The position numbers and the translations under genes are program-made. This document shows positions 18,051 through 28,291 of a stretch of 64,000 bases of DNA, piece after piece. The notes under the pieces were generated by a model that worked only from the letters and a program-made list of their open reading frames with translations, had not been told where the DNA came from and ran no database searches. Source of the DNA: CAWBOY01 sp963790585. GTDB lineage: Bacteria; Planctomycetota; Planctomycetia; Gemmatales; Gemmataceae. Position 1 is the stretch's first letter; each line of letters starts with the position of its first letter. The stretch is taken from positions 442,962 through 506,961 of the forward strand of contig CAWBOY010000008.1 of the NCBI GenBank assembly GCA_963790585.1, read 5' to 3'.

Positions 18051-19507
18051 CAATCCAAATCCGGTTCAATTAAGGTCGGAACGCGACTTTCATCTGCAAT
18101 CGACATAGGCCTCATTAGAAGCCATGCGATCAGAGACAAAGTCACGGTCTGTTGAAAAATTGTGGTGACCGTGATGCTTGCGCATACATCTATCAGGATT
18201 GCGGAATTGAGAATGACTAAACTAAAAAGACCTCTCAGGGACATCAAAGGCACATCCAGTCCCCACCGCGTTGCCAATCCATAGACGGCGCCGAGTACAG
18301 TGCCTAAACCAAGTATACCAAAATAACCGAAATTTGCATAAGCTTCCGGAACCAAGCCAATGGCGATACTCGTTGTTGCGGTTTGTTCGCGCGTCTGAAT
18401 TCCAAAATGAGTCGTAATGATGTATTGCCCTTCCAGAGTAGCTTTTTTACTTGGCATAAGAATGCGTGGAATGAGCAAAGTCGGAATAATAACATACGTC
18501 TCGCCCATCAAAAATGGAACCTTTTGAGGTGCCTTATTCATAACAAGCATTAGAATTTGCAGTTGTGCCCCGCGCTCAAGAAGACCTTCTTTGTCCTTTT
18601 TCTTGGCAACTTCTGGCGGAGTGATAAACTCCTCGAAGCCTAAAGAGGCCCACTTCATAAAGAAGGCTGGATAATCCCAGGGCTGAAGAGCTTCACGTCT
18701 CGCGCTGTTCCAATACTCATTACGCATGTCGGCTTTGCCTAAGTGTAATATAGCGAAGACAGGCGCAGCGACGAGTAAAATTAGAAGCGGAAATCGTTTG
18801 CTCGCTAAGAAGTATAGACTAACTGACACTAGTAGTGAGATCATAGCCGTCACAAGATATAGCGCGGCTAAACTGTTCGTCAGAAATATAACCATTAAAG
18901 TCAGGAAATAGGATTTATTAGGCTTAGACAGCTCTTGCGTACCGAGCCGATGAGAAAGGACTGATACCGAGCAAATGGAGAGTGTGATCGAGATCGCACT
19001 GCCAATCGAACTCAGGCCCCCTGGGACGGCAAACCAATTTCCAATTAAGTTCATCTGATATAATACAGAAAGGCTAAAGAATAGAAGGAACCATTCGTCA
19101 CCGTGATTCCCATGCGGTAAGCCAAGGTACTCGATGACTTTACGTCTCGGAAACGTCACGACCTGATACCATGCGATTGTTCCGATTACTAGAAAACCAC
19201 TAAGCGCCAGACCTGCGGCCATCTGTTCTTGCATGTCATACTCCGCTACTTTAGCCGGTTGCTGGAACATCGGCAGCGCGGAAGACAAAAGAAACATCAA
19301 TGCCATAATTGGAAAAATAGGAAGGCCCGGCACACGGCCAGTGACCCACAAATAGCATGGCAAAAAAATACAGGCCGTAAGTAACAACCCGACCCCAAAA
19401 ATCGGTAAGGGAGTTGTCGTCAGGAAAGTCGACAAATACGCTGCAAGCAGCAGAACAGCGCCCCAAAATACTGGCAATAACTGACGAATTGCATTCGTAT
19501 CATTCAT
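18050..19507 (-). CDS. Wzy-like polysaccharide polymerase (multi-pass membrane protein)
   Basis: 485-aa protein with about twelve transmembrane segments and a large hydrophilic loop around residues 250-330 (KADMRNEYWNSARREALQPW, FEEFITPPEVAKKKDKEG), the topology of O-antigen/EPS repeat-unit polymerases. The Wzy role is inferred from topology and its place among glycosyltransferases; primary sequence in this family is poorly conserved. I start at ATG 19507, preceded by GGAGG at 8 bases; the longer frame begins with TTG inside the ribosome-binding region. Stop overlaps the next gene's start. Confidence 0.7.
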   Translation of the reverse strand: MNDTNAIRQLLPVFWGAVLLLAAYLSTFLTTTPLPIFGVGLLLTACIFLPCYLWVTGRVPGLPIFPIMALMFLLSSALPMFQQPAKVAEYDMQEQMAAGLALSGFLVIGTIAWYQVVTFPRRKVIEYLGLPHGNHGDEWFLLFFSLSVLYQMNLIGNWFAVPGGLSSIGSAISITLSICSVSVLSHRLGTQELSKPNKSYFLTLMVIFLTNSLAALYLVTAMISLLVSVSLYFLASKRFPLLILLVAAPVFAILHLGKADMRNEYWNSARREALQPWDYPAFFMKWASLGFEEFITPPEVAKKKDKEGLLERGAQLQILMLVMNKAPQKVPFLMGETYVIIPTLLIPRILMPSKKATLEGQYIITTHFGIQTREQTATTSIAIGLVPEAYANFGYFGILGLGTVLGAVYGLATRWGLDVPLMSLRGLFSLVILNSAILIDVCASITVTTIFQQTVTLSLIAWLLMRPMSIADESRVPTLIEPDLD

Positions 19508-19528
19508 CGTGAAACCCTCCGCTTGCAA

Positions 19529-20833
19529 TCACGGCGTGATAGCCTCGTCAAAGACAGCGCATTGCCGACGTGTCATCGAACGGGCCGAGTATCTCTCGAA
19601 AGCCGCGCAATCGACATTGCCAGTAGCGTCAATGGGCCTTTCGAGAAGCTCCCTCAGCTTAGGAATGATTCGCTTTGCGAGGTCAGCGTCTGATTCTTCT
19701 GAGCGAAAGCCAACTAGGCTACCTGCTTGACATTCTAGTATAACAGAACCCGCCAAACTTGCTTCGTGAAGCACAGCGAGAATTGGCCTCCCGGCCAAAA
19801 TACAAGGGTATACCTTTGACGCACTGTATCCCGGATCGTCAGACCCTACGATTAGGATAACACTGCAGGACTGAAGAAGAGCGAGCCCTTCTAGATAGGG
19901 AATACGTTGCGTCTGTTCGCTAACAAGGTCAGCAACGCCACACTCTCGAGCCACGGGTTCGACCGTTCGCTCGGCAACTCCTTGGGGCGCGTAACTCGTG
20001 CCGACAAAGTGCAGGCGCAGACGATCCACTTCAGGACAATTAGGACGTAATGATGCCAATGCCAAGAACAGACCGCGCAGTCCTTTGGCCATGTCAGCAC
20101 CACCACGCCCAAGATAAACCCAGTGGCGTAGTCCATCGTGGGAATCGAAAATCGAGTGAGTAATACCGCGTCGTTTCACAATCTCCATATCGAGAGACGG
20201 AGCGCCAAACGGCAACACAATAAACCGATCTTCAGATATACCCGGATACCGCCGTCGCAGCATTTCCGGATACGCCGGCGAAACAGACACGATGCGCACG
20301 GCATGACGCATCACCGACGGTTCCCTTCGCCGCGCTTGCCATTGCGCGAACGCATATTTGAACCATCCACCGGGTGGCTTGGTCCCAGTTTTTTCGTAAT
20401 AATCGCTAACCCACGGATCTTGCATGTCGATTACATAAGGGATCTTGAATTGCTTCTTCCACTTCGGACCTAAAGCCATCGCTGCAAAAATCGTCGTGGA
20501 GAAATAGATAAGATCAAACTTTTCGCTTTTTAATAGCCGCGTTCCTGCTCGCAGCAACGGCCCGAATGCGCGTATTCCGAGGCTGCCAAGTCCAAACAGG
20601 CGCGTCCATCGATAAGGCAGCGCTCCTACGCGCGTGACGGTTGTTGTATCCGGAATGGTAAGCAGGAGGTCTGGATCGCGCGCTGCCTCCACCTGATCCG
20701 GCACAACCGCCAGAACATGGGCCTCCCAGCCAAATTCACGAAGGTAGGGCAGCGACATCCGTACCCGCTGATGGTCGGGCGCGTTGACCGGCGGAAAATG
20801 CGGGCTGACTATAAGAACGCGGCGAGGTGGCAT
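19529..20833 (-). CDS. Glycosyltransferase family 4
   Basis: 434-aa GT-B transferase. The N-terminus RVLIVSPHFPPVNAPDHQRVRM is typical of exopolysaccharide transferases (key residues S-P-H-F-P-P). FDLIYFSTTIFAAM and VIDMQDPWVSDYY form the acceptor domain. The donor domain ends with VGSDDPGYSASKVYPCILAG, resembling the phosphate-binding loop. Cytoplasmic, adding one sugar to the cluster's glycan. It lies 21 bases upstream of the polymerase gene, in the same operon. Confidence 0.82.
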   Translation of the reverse strand: MPPRRVLIVSPHFPPVNAPDHQRVRMSLPYLREFGWEAHVLAVVPDQVEAARDPDLLLTIPDTTTVTRVGALPYRWTRLFGLGSLGIRAFGPLLRAGTRLLKSEKFDLIYFSTTIFAAMALGPKWKKQFKIPYVIDMQDPWVSDYYEKTGTKPPGGWFKYAFAQWQARRREPSVMRHAVRIVSVSPAYPEMLRRRYPGISEDRFIVLPFGAPSLDMEIVKRRGITHSIFDSHDGLRHWVYLGRGGADMAKGLRGLFLALASLRPNCPEVDRLRLHFVGTSYAPQGVAERTVEPVARECGVADLVSEQTQRIPYLEGLALLQSCSVILIVGSDDPGYSASKVYPCILAGRPILAVLHEASLAGSVILECQAGSLVGFRSEESDADLAKRIIPKLRELLERPIDATGNVDCAAFERYSARSMTRRQCAVFDEAITP

Positions 20834-20905
20834 CAGGGATTTGCAAATTTTATTGTCTGCGGAGCAGAAGTATCTGCCAACCGCCTAAGCTTCCCGAATT
20901 GACGA

Positions 20906-21949
20906 TCACGAATTATGGGTACGCCCCAACATCGTCTCATAGAGCTGTTCGTATTGCTTAACGACCACGTCCATCGAAAAAAACCGTTCGACTCTTTGGC
21001 GACAAGTCGCACGATTGATCAATGTTATGTCAGCGACCGCGGATACCATTGCGGGAACAGTATTGCAAAGATAACCTTCTTGCCCAGATCGAACGATCTC
21101 AGGCAGCGCACCACGCGGACAGCTGATCACAGGCGTACCACAAGCGAGAGCTTCAACGAATACAATGCCGAATGGCTCATCCCATTGCACGGGAACAAGC
21201 AAAGCCGCGGCGGCTCCGAGCAATTTATTTTTTTGACGATCGTCTACCGGTCCGACATACTCGATTCCATCGCGACCGAAAAAAGGCTCGATTTGCTCAC
21301 GCCAATAACGTCCGTTCTCACCTTCGTCGGCGTGATTGCCAGCGATCAATAACCGTTTACCTGCGGTTCGGGCAACTTCGATGGCTAAATGCGTTCCCTT
21401 GATCGCCTCAATGCGACTGAGGAACACCAACGGCGCATCAATCGGCACCGATGGCTGAAAGTCGTAGCAGTTAAGATTGACGAAATTAGGGATTGCATTC
21501 CAGGTTCCCCCGGCCTTGCGGCCAACCTGACAAATTGCCTCGCTGCACCCCGTAAATTGTAATCGACCGGCAGAAAACCAACGCGCCCAACCAGTGGTAC
21601 GCCTACTCGGGTCGCGCTGGTAAGACATCAACTTCGGGAGCTCGTTGCGAAGTAATGAAAACAAATAAATTAGGCGGGAAAAACTATGGATCACGTCCGG
21701 CTGAAATGCGCTTACAGCCGTTCTAAGCACCCAACTGTTTCGAAGATTATTCCAAGCACCTCTAGAAACCCCCGCTGACCAAGGAAAAAGCTTTGCAGCC
21801 GGTGTCGTGGACTCGGCATGGGCGACCAAGCCGACATCATGGCCCAACCGCCCGAGCCCTTGCGTTAGACCATCGACGATTCGCTCAATTCCGCCGTAGG
21901 TTTTCGGCGGCACGGGAAGTTCGGGGTCGGCCGTCAGTAGAATCCTCAC
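20906..21949 (-). CDS. Glycosyltransferase family 4
   Basis: 347-aa GT-B transferase, GTG start at 21949 overlapping the previous stop (GTGA). PPKTYGGIERIVDGL is the acceptor-side glycine-rich loop; LVFLSRIEAIKGTHLAIEVA starts the donor domain; VPVQWDEPFGIVFVEALACG holds the E-x7-E pair. Highly similar in organisation to the glycogen-synthase-like transferases of bacterial EPS loci. Donor sugar unknown. Confidence 0.85.
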   Translation of the reverse strand: MRILLTADPELPVPPKTYGGIERIVDGLTQGLGRLGHDVGLVAHAESTTPAAKLFPWSAGVSRGAWNNLRNSWVLRTAVSAFQPDVIHSFSRLIYLFSLLRNELPKLMSYQRDPSRRTTGWARWFSAGRLQFTGCSEAICQVGRKAGGTWNAIPNFVNLNCYDFQPSVPIDAPLVFLSRIEAIKGTHLAIEVARTAGKRLLIAGNHADEGENGRYWREQIEPFFGRDGIEYVGPVDDRQKNKLLGAAAALLVPVQWDEPFGIVFVEALACGTPVISCPRGALPEIVRSGQEGYLCNTVPAMVSAVADITLINRATCRQRVERFFSMDVVVKQYEQLYETMLGRTHNS

Positions 21950-23193
21950 GTGGATTCCTCCCCCAACGCCCGCCGCACGGAGCGTAGAAACACCTCTTTT
22001 TCAAGATCCCAATTATATTTTGTTTGGCCTAGCTTCCAGGCGTGAGCGCGGGCCAACTGTTGGCGATTCTCATTTGAAAAATACGAGTCGAGCGACGCCG
22101 CGAGCGACCCTGTATCCTCGAGGTCCGCGAGAATTGCCGCGGGCCCAAGATCTTGCGAAATACTCTCTTGAGCCGGCGTTCGACTAAGAAGGACCGGAAC
22201 GCCGGCAAGCAAATAGGTAAAGATTTTGTTCGTCAAAGCGGTCGAGCGATTCGGCGGCTCGCACAACTCGACCGCCAACCCCAGATCATGCGGGGCTGCG
22301 AGCTTGGCCATTTGCTCCGGTGGTGCTTGTTCGGAAAATTCGATTTTTCCCGACAGGCCTAATTCCTCAATCTGCCGCCTTAGCGTTTCGCCATATCCAG
22401 CTGCCAACAAGCCACGAAGGCTGAGCCGAACCGGCACCTTCATCTTACTCATGGCGGTGATTACAGGTTCTAAACCACGGCCTGGGCCAATGGTTTGACT
22501 GAACCAATAAAGACTTGGTAGGCCCGCTCCATTCAAGAACGACGTTGCTTGTGGATTGGCAGGAGCGTCGCTCAACGGAAAAACATTTAGGACAATTTCC
22601 GATTCGACGCCGTAACGGCGCCGCATGGCCGCACCCGTTCCCGGCGAAGATGCTGTGAGGTGCCGACAGCGCGGCAAATACGTCCTTTCGATCCATTCGC
22701 GGCCGCCACGTTGGCGCTGGTAAATTCTTTCATCCGGCAATTCGTCGACATGGCTGTCTTCCGCATCGAAGCCCAAAGCCGCATTATGTCGTCGCGCCGC
22801 ATAAGCCGCCGCTGCCAGTCCTGGAAGATAATGTCCAATATACAAGTCCGCCGGTTCCTGAGCCGTCGCAGACTCGAGTTGATCTATGAGATCACTTTCC
22901 GCCCAAAGCGCCACCTTTACCGATGGTGCCAACTTGCGCTCCAAGAGCCAACGGCATATATGACGACGCAGCGACCGCCAACGTCGAGCCAGGAAACCGC
23001 CTCTGTTTACCTTAGTCACTCGCCATGACGCGCTCGCCGTGACAGAATCATCCAAAACCCGAATCGCTTTCAAAGTGTCGCCAGCCACGACCTGCACGCA
23101 ATAGCCCGCATTCTCGAGCGCTTCCGCTTCTTTGACCAAACGCGGATTCGATGCCAAATGTCCGGGGCTGACAAGGCAGATACGGAAAGGCAT
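21946..23193 (-). CDS. Glycosyltransferase family 4
   Basis: 415-aa GT-B transferase. RICLVSPGHLASNPRLVKEA is the conserved N-terminal loop, and DLYIGHYLPGLAAAAYAARR with FDAEDSHVDEL follow in the acceptor domain. The donor domain is shorter and less typical (LAVELCEPPNRSTALTNKIF), lacking a clear E-x7-E pair. It overlaps the following gene by four bases, implying translational coupling. Confidence 0.8.
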   Translation of the reverse strand: MPFRICLVSPGHLASNPRLVKEAEALENAGYCVQVVAGDTLKAIRVLDDSVTASASWRVTKVNRGGFLARRWRSLRRHICRWLLERKLAPSVKVALWAESDLIDQLESATAQEPADLYIGHYLPGLAAAAYAARRHNAALGFDAEDSHVDELPDERIYQRQRGGREWIERTYLPRCRHLTASSPGTGAAMRRRYGVESEIVLNVFPLSDAPANPQATSFLNGAGLPSLYWFSQTIGPGRGLEPVITAMSKMKVPVRLSLRGLLAAGYGETLRRQIEELGLSGKIEFSEQAPPEQMAKLAAPHDLGLAVELCEPPNRSTALTNKIFTYLLAGVPVLLSRTPAQESISQDLGPAAILADLEDTGSLAASLDSYFSNENRQQLARAHAWKLGQTKYNWDLEKEVFLRSVRRALGEEST

Positions 23194-23297
23194 GTTATTA
23201 CCGAAGTAGTCCCGCTATTCGCTAGGCCTGACGCGGGTCTTCCATAATACGCAAGGACGACCCTCCAAAGGGACGCGATTCAAACCTCGTCCGCATC

Positions 23298-24443
23298 TTA
23301 TATTTTTGCAGTGACAGTGTCTTTTTTCTCCCCAAGCTTTACTTCGACTTTTGTCAAACGATGGCCGAGATGAATTAATGGTCTCTCAATTAGGTAGTAG
23401 CTCGCAAAGGCGCACACAAACAATGCTGGCAAATTATAGGGCCACTCCTGCAAGAGGCCGAGGGTATTGGATTTCATTCTTACATCCGCGACAAAAAAAA
23501 GCTGCTGCCAAAGATAAAGGCTGTAGCTCAATCGCCCAATGAACCGCAGTGGTGCCAACTCCAACAGCCGGCCCGGCAAGTCCTTTGGGCAGAGCGACGT
23601 CGCGGCGATAACAATGGGAATTGCGATTGTCGGTAGAATATTCTGAAAGACTCCTATAATCCACTCCGGCTTCACTCTCGAGGAAATCGAACCGTAAAGC
23701 AAGCCGGGCCACAACAACTCAAAAATTACGAAGGCGCCAGCACCGAGGTACAGAGATCTAGCTATCCAGCCTTGACTTGGGGGGCGATAACGCCAGTTCA
23801 TGGCTGCGGTCCAACACCCCCAAAATAGAGAATCCAACCGTGTGTCAGAGCGAAAATTAGGGTGTAATCCTACAGGCAGAATAAACGCCGACCATTGCTG
23901 CCGACCATCAAGCAATCTCCAAAATACGACGCCGATAGCTGCAGCAGCAAAAACCAATGGCGAGAAGCGTGGCCTGCAGACCAAAAGCAAAGCTGGCATG
24001 ATAAAATAGAAATGCTCTTCCACCGCCAAAGACCAATAGTGGCCTGTATACCATCCTAAAGGGAAATCATAATAAGAATAATTGCGGCACATAAGAACAC
24101 ACGACAAAATTTCGCTCGTCGAAACCTTGATGAATGCAAACAAACCAAGGCAGCCAATCACTACGAGATAACACCAGCTTGCTGGCAGAATCCGAAAGAT
24201 TCGACGAATATAAAATCGCCCCAAACTAATATGTCCGGTACGATCGTATTCCTTAAGCAGGCGTGTACAAATAAGAAAACCACTGAGGCCAAAGAAGATA
24301 TTGACTCCAAATGCTCCAAGGCCTTTCCAGATGGGCTGGTCAGCCATCAATTCATGACTTGTAATGACCAAGGAAATGGCTATGGCTCTCCATCCGTCTA
24401 ATGTCGGGATGTAGTCGGCAGAATGTTTCTGCGAATTTGCCAT
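23298..24443 (-). CDS. Acyltransferase 3 family membrane protein
   Basis: Second O-acyltransferase of the cluster (about 381 aa, ten or so transmembrane helices). YIPTLDGWRAIAISLVITSH contains the family's arginine and catalytic-type histidine; FFGLSGFLICTRLL and RRIFRILPASW are the following signatures. I start at ATG 24443 (MANSQKH); the longer frame begins with TTG. Likely decorates the polysaccharide with acetyl or a similar acyl group. The next gene downstream is a glycosyltransferase on the same strand. Confidence 0.85.
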   Translation of the reverse strand: MANSQKHSADYIPTLDGWRAIAISLVITSHELMADQPIWKGLGAFGVNIFFGLSGFLICTRLLKEYDRTGHISLGRFYIRRIFRILPASWCYLVVIGCLGLFAFIKVSTSEILSCVLMCRNYSYYDFPLGWYTGHYWSLAVEEHFYFIMPALLLVCRPRFSPLVFAAAAIGVVFWRLLDGRQQWSAFILPVGLHPNFRSDTRLDSLFWGCWTAAMNWRYRPPSQGWIARSLYLGAGAFVIFELLWPGLLYGSISSRVKPEWIIGVFQNILPTIAIPIVIAATSLCPKDLPGRLLELAPLRFIGRLSYSLYLWQQLFFVADVRMKSNTLGLLQEWPYNLPALFVCAFASYYLIERPLIHLGHRLTKVEVKLGEKKDTVTAKI

Positions 24444-24547
24444 TATAAGTCTCGAAAAAACACAGAACCGTTCAAACAAGGGAATATTACACTACGGAAT
24501 TTGTCGATACTGGCAAACGGGCATAGTATCATAGGCCCGCCTTCACT

Positions 24548-25869
24548 ACTGTCCCATTGAGCGTTTGAGAAATCGGTGTAACGTCATATTTGGATGCTGG
24601 TTATGACGATTCTCAGGCTGTATCGATTTCAACTCAGTAGGTCGCATTCTGGTAGTCTTTCCCACGGAAATCCATGGAAGAAACTTCACGATGCATACCG
24701 GGACGTTTCTGTTCGCCCAACTCACGGCCTTCTTACCCAAACGCGACTTCGACCGTTGCGTTCGCAAATACCGTGACAATTATCGCATTCGCAAGTTCTC
24801 TTGCTTCGATCAATTCCTCTGCATGACTTTCGCTCAGCTGACATTGCCAACCAGCTGGCGCGACATCGAAATTTGTTTGAATTCTCCAAAAGCCAAGCTG
24901 TATCATGTCGGCATTCGCAGCAACGTGGCACGCAACACCTTGGCCAACGCCAATCAAAATCGCGATTGACGAATCTACAGCGATTTCGCCGCCGTTCTCA
25001 TCGCTCACGCACGCAACCTCTATGCGGGAGACTCCTTGGACGTGGCGTTGGACCAAACCGTCTACGACTTCGATTCCACGACGATCGGTCTGTGCCTGAC
25101 GCTCTTCCCGTGGGCTCGATTTCGCCAACGGAAGGGAGCCGTCAAGCTGCACACCCTGATCGATCTGCGTGGCAACATCCCCCGCTTTGTCCACGTTTCC
25201 AGTGGAAAAATGCACGATGTGAAAGCTCTAGGCCTTCTCGCTTTGGAAGCTGGCGCCTTATATGTCATAGATCGAGGCTACGTCGATTTTGCGCGACTGT
25301 ACGTTTTCCAAACGAACATGGCTTTCTTTGTCACATGCGCCAAAAAGAACCTACAATACCGTTGCCGTTCGCAACGGTCGGTCGACAAAACCACGGGGCT
25401 TTGTTGCGATCAAACCATCAGACTGACGGGCATCTAGACGGTCAACGAATATCCCAAACCCCTGCGACGAATCAAGTATCTCGATTCGGATACGGGCAAG
25501 CGTTTGGTTTTCCTGACCAATAATTTCGTGTTGCATCCTCTGACAATCGCCAAGCTATACAAATGCCGCTGGCAGGTGGAGCTTTTCTTCAAGTGGATCC
25601 AGCAGCATCTACGAATCAAAGCCTTTTGTGGTACGTCCGACAATGCCGTGGAGACGCAAATCTGGATTGCCATTAGCGCCTACGTCTTGGTCGCGATTGT
25701 CAAAAAGGAACTCAAGGTCGATCTGGGCCTGAACGGAATTTTGCAAATTTTGAGTCTCGGACTGTTCGAGAAAACGCCGCTTTTGGAGGCTATCAAGGGC
25801 GAAAACGTTCCGAATGAGGATGAGGCTCGTCATAAACAGTTGTCGCTGTTCGACTTACGGTGGGACAGT
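24548..25869 (+). mobile_element. Decayed IS4-family insertion sequence
   Basis: Bounded by short inverted ends ACTGTCCCA (24548-24556) and TGGGACAGT (25861-25869), about 1.32 kb. No target duplication could be recognised. It lies between two minus-strand polysaccharide genes, only 21 bases after the end of one of them. Confidence 0.75.
24691..25860 (+). pseudogene. IS4-family transposase with two in-frame stop codons
   Basis: A single reading frame runs through the whole element but is interrupted by TGA at 24967-24969 (where NRDW is expected) and TAG at 25435-25437. Three pieces carry recognisable IS4 motifs: FSCFDQFLCMTFAQLTLP and the NTLANANQNRD block; then DFDSTTIGLCLTLFPWARFR (first Asp) and YVIDRGYVDFARL (second Asp); then YKCRWQVELFFKWIQQHLRI (Glu region). 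Both stops are explained by single transitions. The usual stop after SLFDL is also missing. No functional transposase can be made. Confidence 0.88.
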
Positions 25870-25890
25870 CGTGGCCGGCCCTGGTCTATT

Positions 25891-26892
25891 TTATCCAATT
25901 ATGGCTTTGGTTTCCAACGTCTTGAGCAGCCGCTTCCACTCGCATCCTTTGAAATCCGGATTTCCATTCCAGGCATAGTGCAACAACGTCGGTGCGACCG
26001 CCTCGATTCGAGCGGCGGCGACCAATTGTCGATTATAAACCAAACGGTAATCAGTCTTGGGCAGCCGCACAGCTTGCTTATTTCCAAGAAGGAGAGCGAA
26101 CAGTGTCTGCTCAGCAAAGTAGAATCTCTTGCTGGGACACTCCAGCATTAAACGGCAATAATACTCACCTTTGTCGTAATCAAGGGCGCCATGAGGCACG
26201 CCTATCGCACCAGAATTGAAACAATCCACGATCGACACACCAAAAAAAGCTAACTGATCTTTGGGATTATCGTAGAAGTAATTGCTATAGGGGTCACTCA
26301 TGAAAAAGGCCCGATTTGCGTCGATCAAATCCCACATCAAGTGGGGATCGTTCCAGAAAAGCATGTCGCTGTCGAGGAAGATCACGGATGAAGGCCGCCC
26401 GGCGCAGACGTCGAGAAATTTGCGCATGAGGACCAGGCGCTCGCGGGCCTGGTATAGGCTAGGATAGCGGCCGCGCGGTAGATGATTGGCGAGACGCTCT
26501 TGGACTGTCTCCTCGTCGACGACTTTTGATCCTGGCAAGTTTCGAATCAGCAGTTCTTTCTGCCATTGTTGTAATGTGCCGTCGGTGTAAAAGCAAAATG
26601 TTGGGTAGCGTTTACTATGAATGGCAAAGCTATAAGCACAGAAAAGACTCTGATACCAAAATCCATTACCAGTCAAGAATGCGACCTCTTGTGCATCTTG
26701 CACCGGTACATGTGATAAGATTAACGTTTCGGCTCGTTTCGCCATCTCGCGCTCGCCGCGCTTAGCGGCCAGAGTTCGGAACACGCCTTGCTCGCGTAGA
26801 TACCAGATTGGCTGGAGGGGGCGATGAATCATCTCGTATACCAATTTGCCAGCGCCCAAAGATTTCAGCCAGGCGCGAATCTTGGTCATCAT
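25891..26892 (-). CDS. DxD-type glycosyltransferase (GT8-like), 333 aa
   Basis: GT-A fold transferase with SVIFLDSDMLFW, the DxD metal/nucleotide-sugar site, at about residues 170-181. The N-terminus LVYEMIHRPLQPIWYLRE and the segment FLTGNGFWYQSLFCAYSFA are shared with the gene at 32248-33254, so the two are paralogues. Cytoplasmic sugar transfer in the EPS pathway is inferred from context. Two adjacent ATGs (26892 and 26889) are possible starts. Confidence 0.78.
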   Translation of the reverse strand: MMTKIRAWLKSLGAGKLVYEMIHRPLQPIWYLREQGVFRTLAAKRGEREMAKRAETLILSHVPVQDAQEVAFLTGNGFWYQSLFCAYSFAIHSKRYPTFCFYTDGTLQQWQKELLIRNLPGSKVVDEETVQERLANHLPRGRYPSLYQARERLVLMRKFLDVCAGRPSSVIFLDSDMLFWNDPHLMWDLIDANRAFFMSDPYSNYFYDNPKDQLAFFGVSIVDCFNSGAIGVPHGALDYDKGEYYCRLMLECPSKRFYFAEQTLFALLLGNKQAVRLPKTDYRLVYNRQLVAAARIEAVAPTLLHYAWNGNPDFKGCEWKRLLKTLETKAIIG

Positions 26893-26929
26893 CCGTATTG
26901 TCCTCTGAGCGCGGGACTTAGGAGCGCGC

Positions 26930-28291
26930 TCAAGTCGGCCTGTAGATAGTGTTCCAGGACGACTTCGCGCAAGCGCGCCGATAATCTGCCCATTGCCAAC
27001 TGACGGCGGTCTTCAACGCCTCTACTCGCATCTCTCGAAGATCAGATCTATGATCCAGGCACCATTGCAGCGCCTCCGCCAGCCGTTGCGGATCACGCGG
27101 CGGAACGAGCAAGCCGTTGATACCCTGTTGAACCAAGTCCGCAGCGCCCGCAGCCGGCGTTGTTATGACGGGCAAGCCATGCGAAAAAGCTTCGGTGGCA
27201 ACCATGCCGAACCCATCGCAAAGGGTCGGAAACACGAAAACATCCGCGGCACGGTAGGCTGCATCTAACTCTTCGCGCGGCACGCTGCCGCGAAGGCGGA
27301 ACTCGCTCGGAATCCGTGAGGTTAGACTTTCCGGTAGAGAATTCGCGCCATAAAGGGTGATCTCAATATGGCGATTTGCATCAGCAAGAAGTTTCCAGGC
27401 ATCGATGAGGTAATGAAAGCCTTTTCGGACAGACAACGTACCGGCCCATAGCACTCGTAATGGGCCCTGACCGTGTGAGCCACCTTGCACGCCTAGTGGA
27501 TCCGGCGGTGGCGCACCGTAAGGAACCACAAATACTTTGCTTAATCCTTTGTTTGGATTGGACGAATCTTCATAGCCAGCGAAACTATTACGCGTAAAAT
27601 TGGAATTCGCAATTACAATGTCGGCGGCCAACCATTCGCGACGTCGCCGTTCGGTGCGACGCTGATGGATTTCGGGCCGGCGAACGTGTTGCTCATACGA
27701 GCCGGATAGCTCTGGCAATTGGTCGGCCTCACGGCAGAGAATTCGATGCGTAAATTCGTGTTCTGGCGCCGGGACGTCATAGATTCGAAAAAGGCCTCGG
27801 TCGCGCCCCGCCTCAAGAGAATATTGGCAGGCATGTTCGTAGCCATAAACCGCAGTTGCATGGCGCAATCCGTTTGTCGCCACCCAACGATCAAAACCCT
27901 TCTCGGCCCATTCCCAGGTTCGATCAACCCAAACCCGAGAACGATCAAGCCGGCCGACTGCCAATCGAGCCGCCTCGCGCCAGGGATAAGAAACCACACG
28001 ATCCGGATCAATCCCCACGACGGCACGGCGACGCACCTGCCGAGCCAGGTCAAAGCCGATCGCACCGGCCAGATTACACAGACTTCGTTGCAGAAAACTA
28101 TTAGGGCGATCCACAAGCGTCGTGATGAAGCGGCGCAACAGCCCAGCTTCCGCGAACGCCCGCGCCGCCTGCACGGCGTAAGGGCCGCCGGCGGGATGAA
28201 GCATAGTTACGCTAAGAGGACTTGGCATCGAACGCTTGGTGTTGGATGAATTGGAGCTGATAGGGCAACGCTTCTCATTTTCGCCACTCAT
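26930..28291 (-). CDS. Glycosyltransferase family 4
   Basis: About 453-aa GT-B transferase. LRVLWAGTLSVRKGFHYLID begins the donor domain; FVFPTLCDGFGMVATEAFSH carries the conserved E in the nucleotide-sugar site. ATG 28291 overlaps the upstream gene's TGA (ATGA), which favours it as a coupled start. A second ATG at 28228 (MPSPLSVTMLHPAG) matches the usual family start more closely. Part of the same operon as the GT2 gene before it. Confidence 0.82.
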   Translation of the reverse strand: MSGENEKRCPISSNSSNTKRSMPSPLSVTMLHPAGGPYAVQAARAFAEAGLLRRFITTLVDRPNSFLQRSLCNLAGAIGFDLARQVRRRAVVGIDPDRVVSYPWREAARLAVGRLDRSRVWVDRTWEWAEKGFDRWVATNGLRHATAVYGYEHACQYSLEAGRDRGLFRIYDVPAPEHEFTHRILCREADQLPELSGSYEQHVRRPEIHQRRTERRRREWLAADIVIANSNFTRNSFAGYEDSSNPNKGLSKVFVVPYGAPPPDPLGVQGGSHGQGPLRVLWAGTLSVRKGFHYLIDAWKLLADANRHIEITLYGANSLPESLTSRIPSEFRLRGSVPREELDAAYRAADVFVFPTLCDGFGMVATEAFSHGLPVITTPAAGAADLVQQGINGLLVPPRDPQRLAEALQWCLDHRSDLREMRVEALKTAVSWQWADYRRACAKSSWNTIYRPT

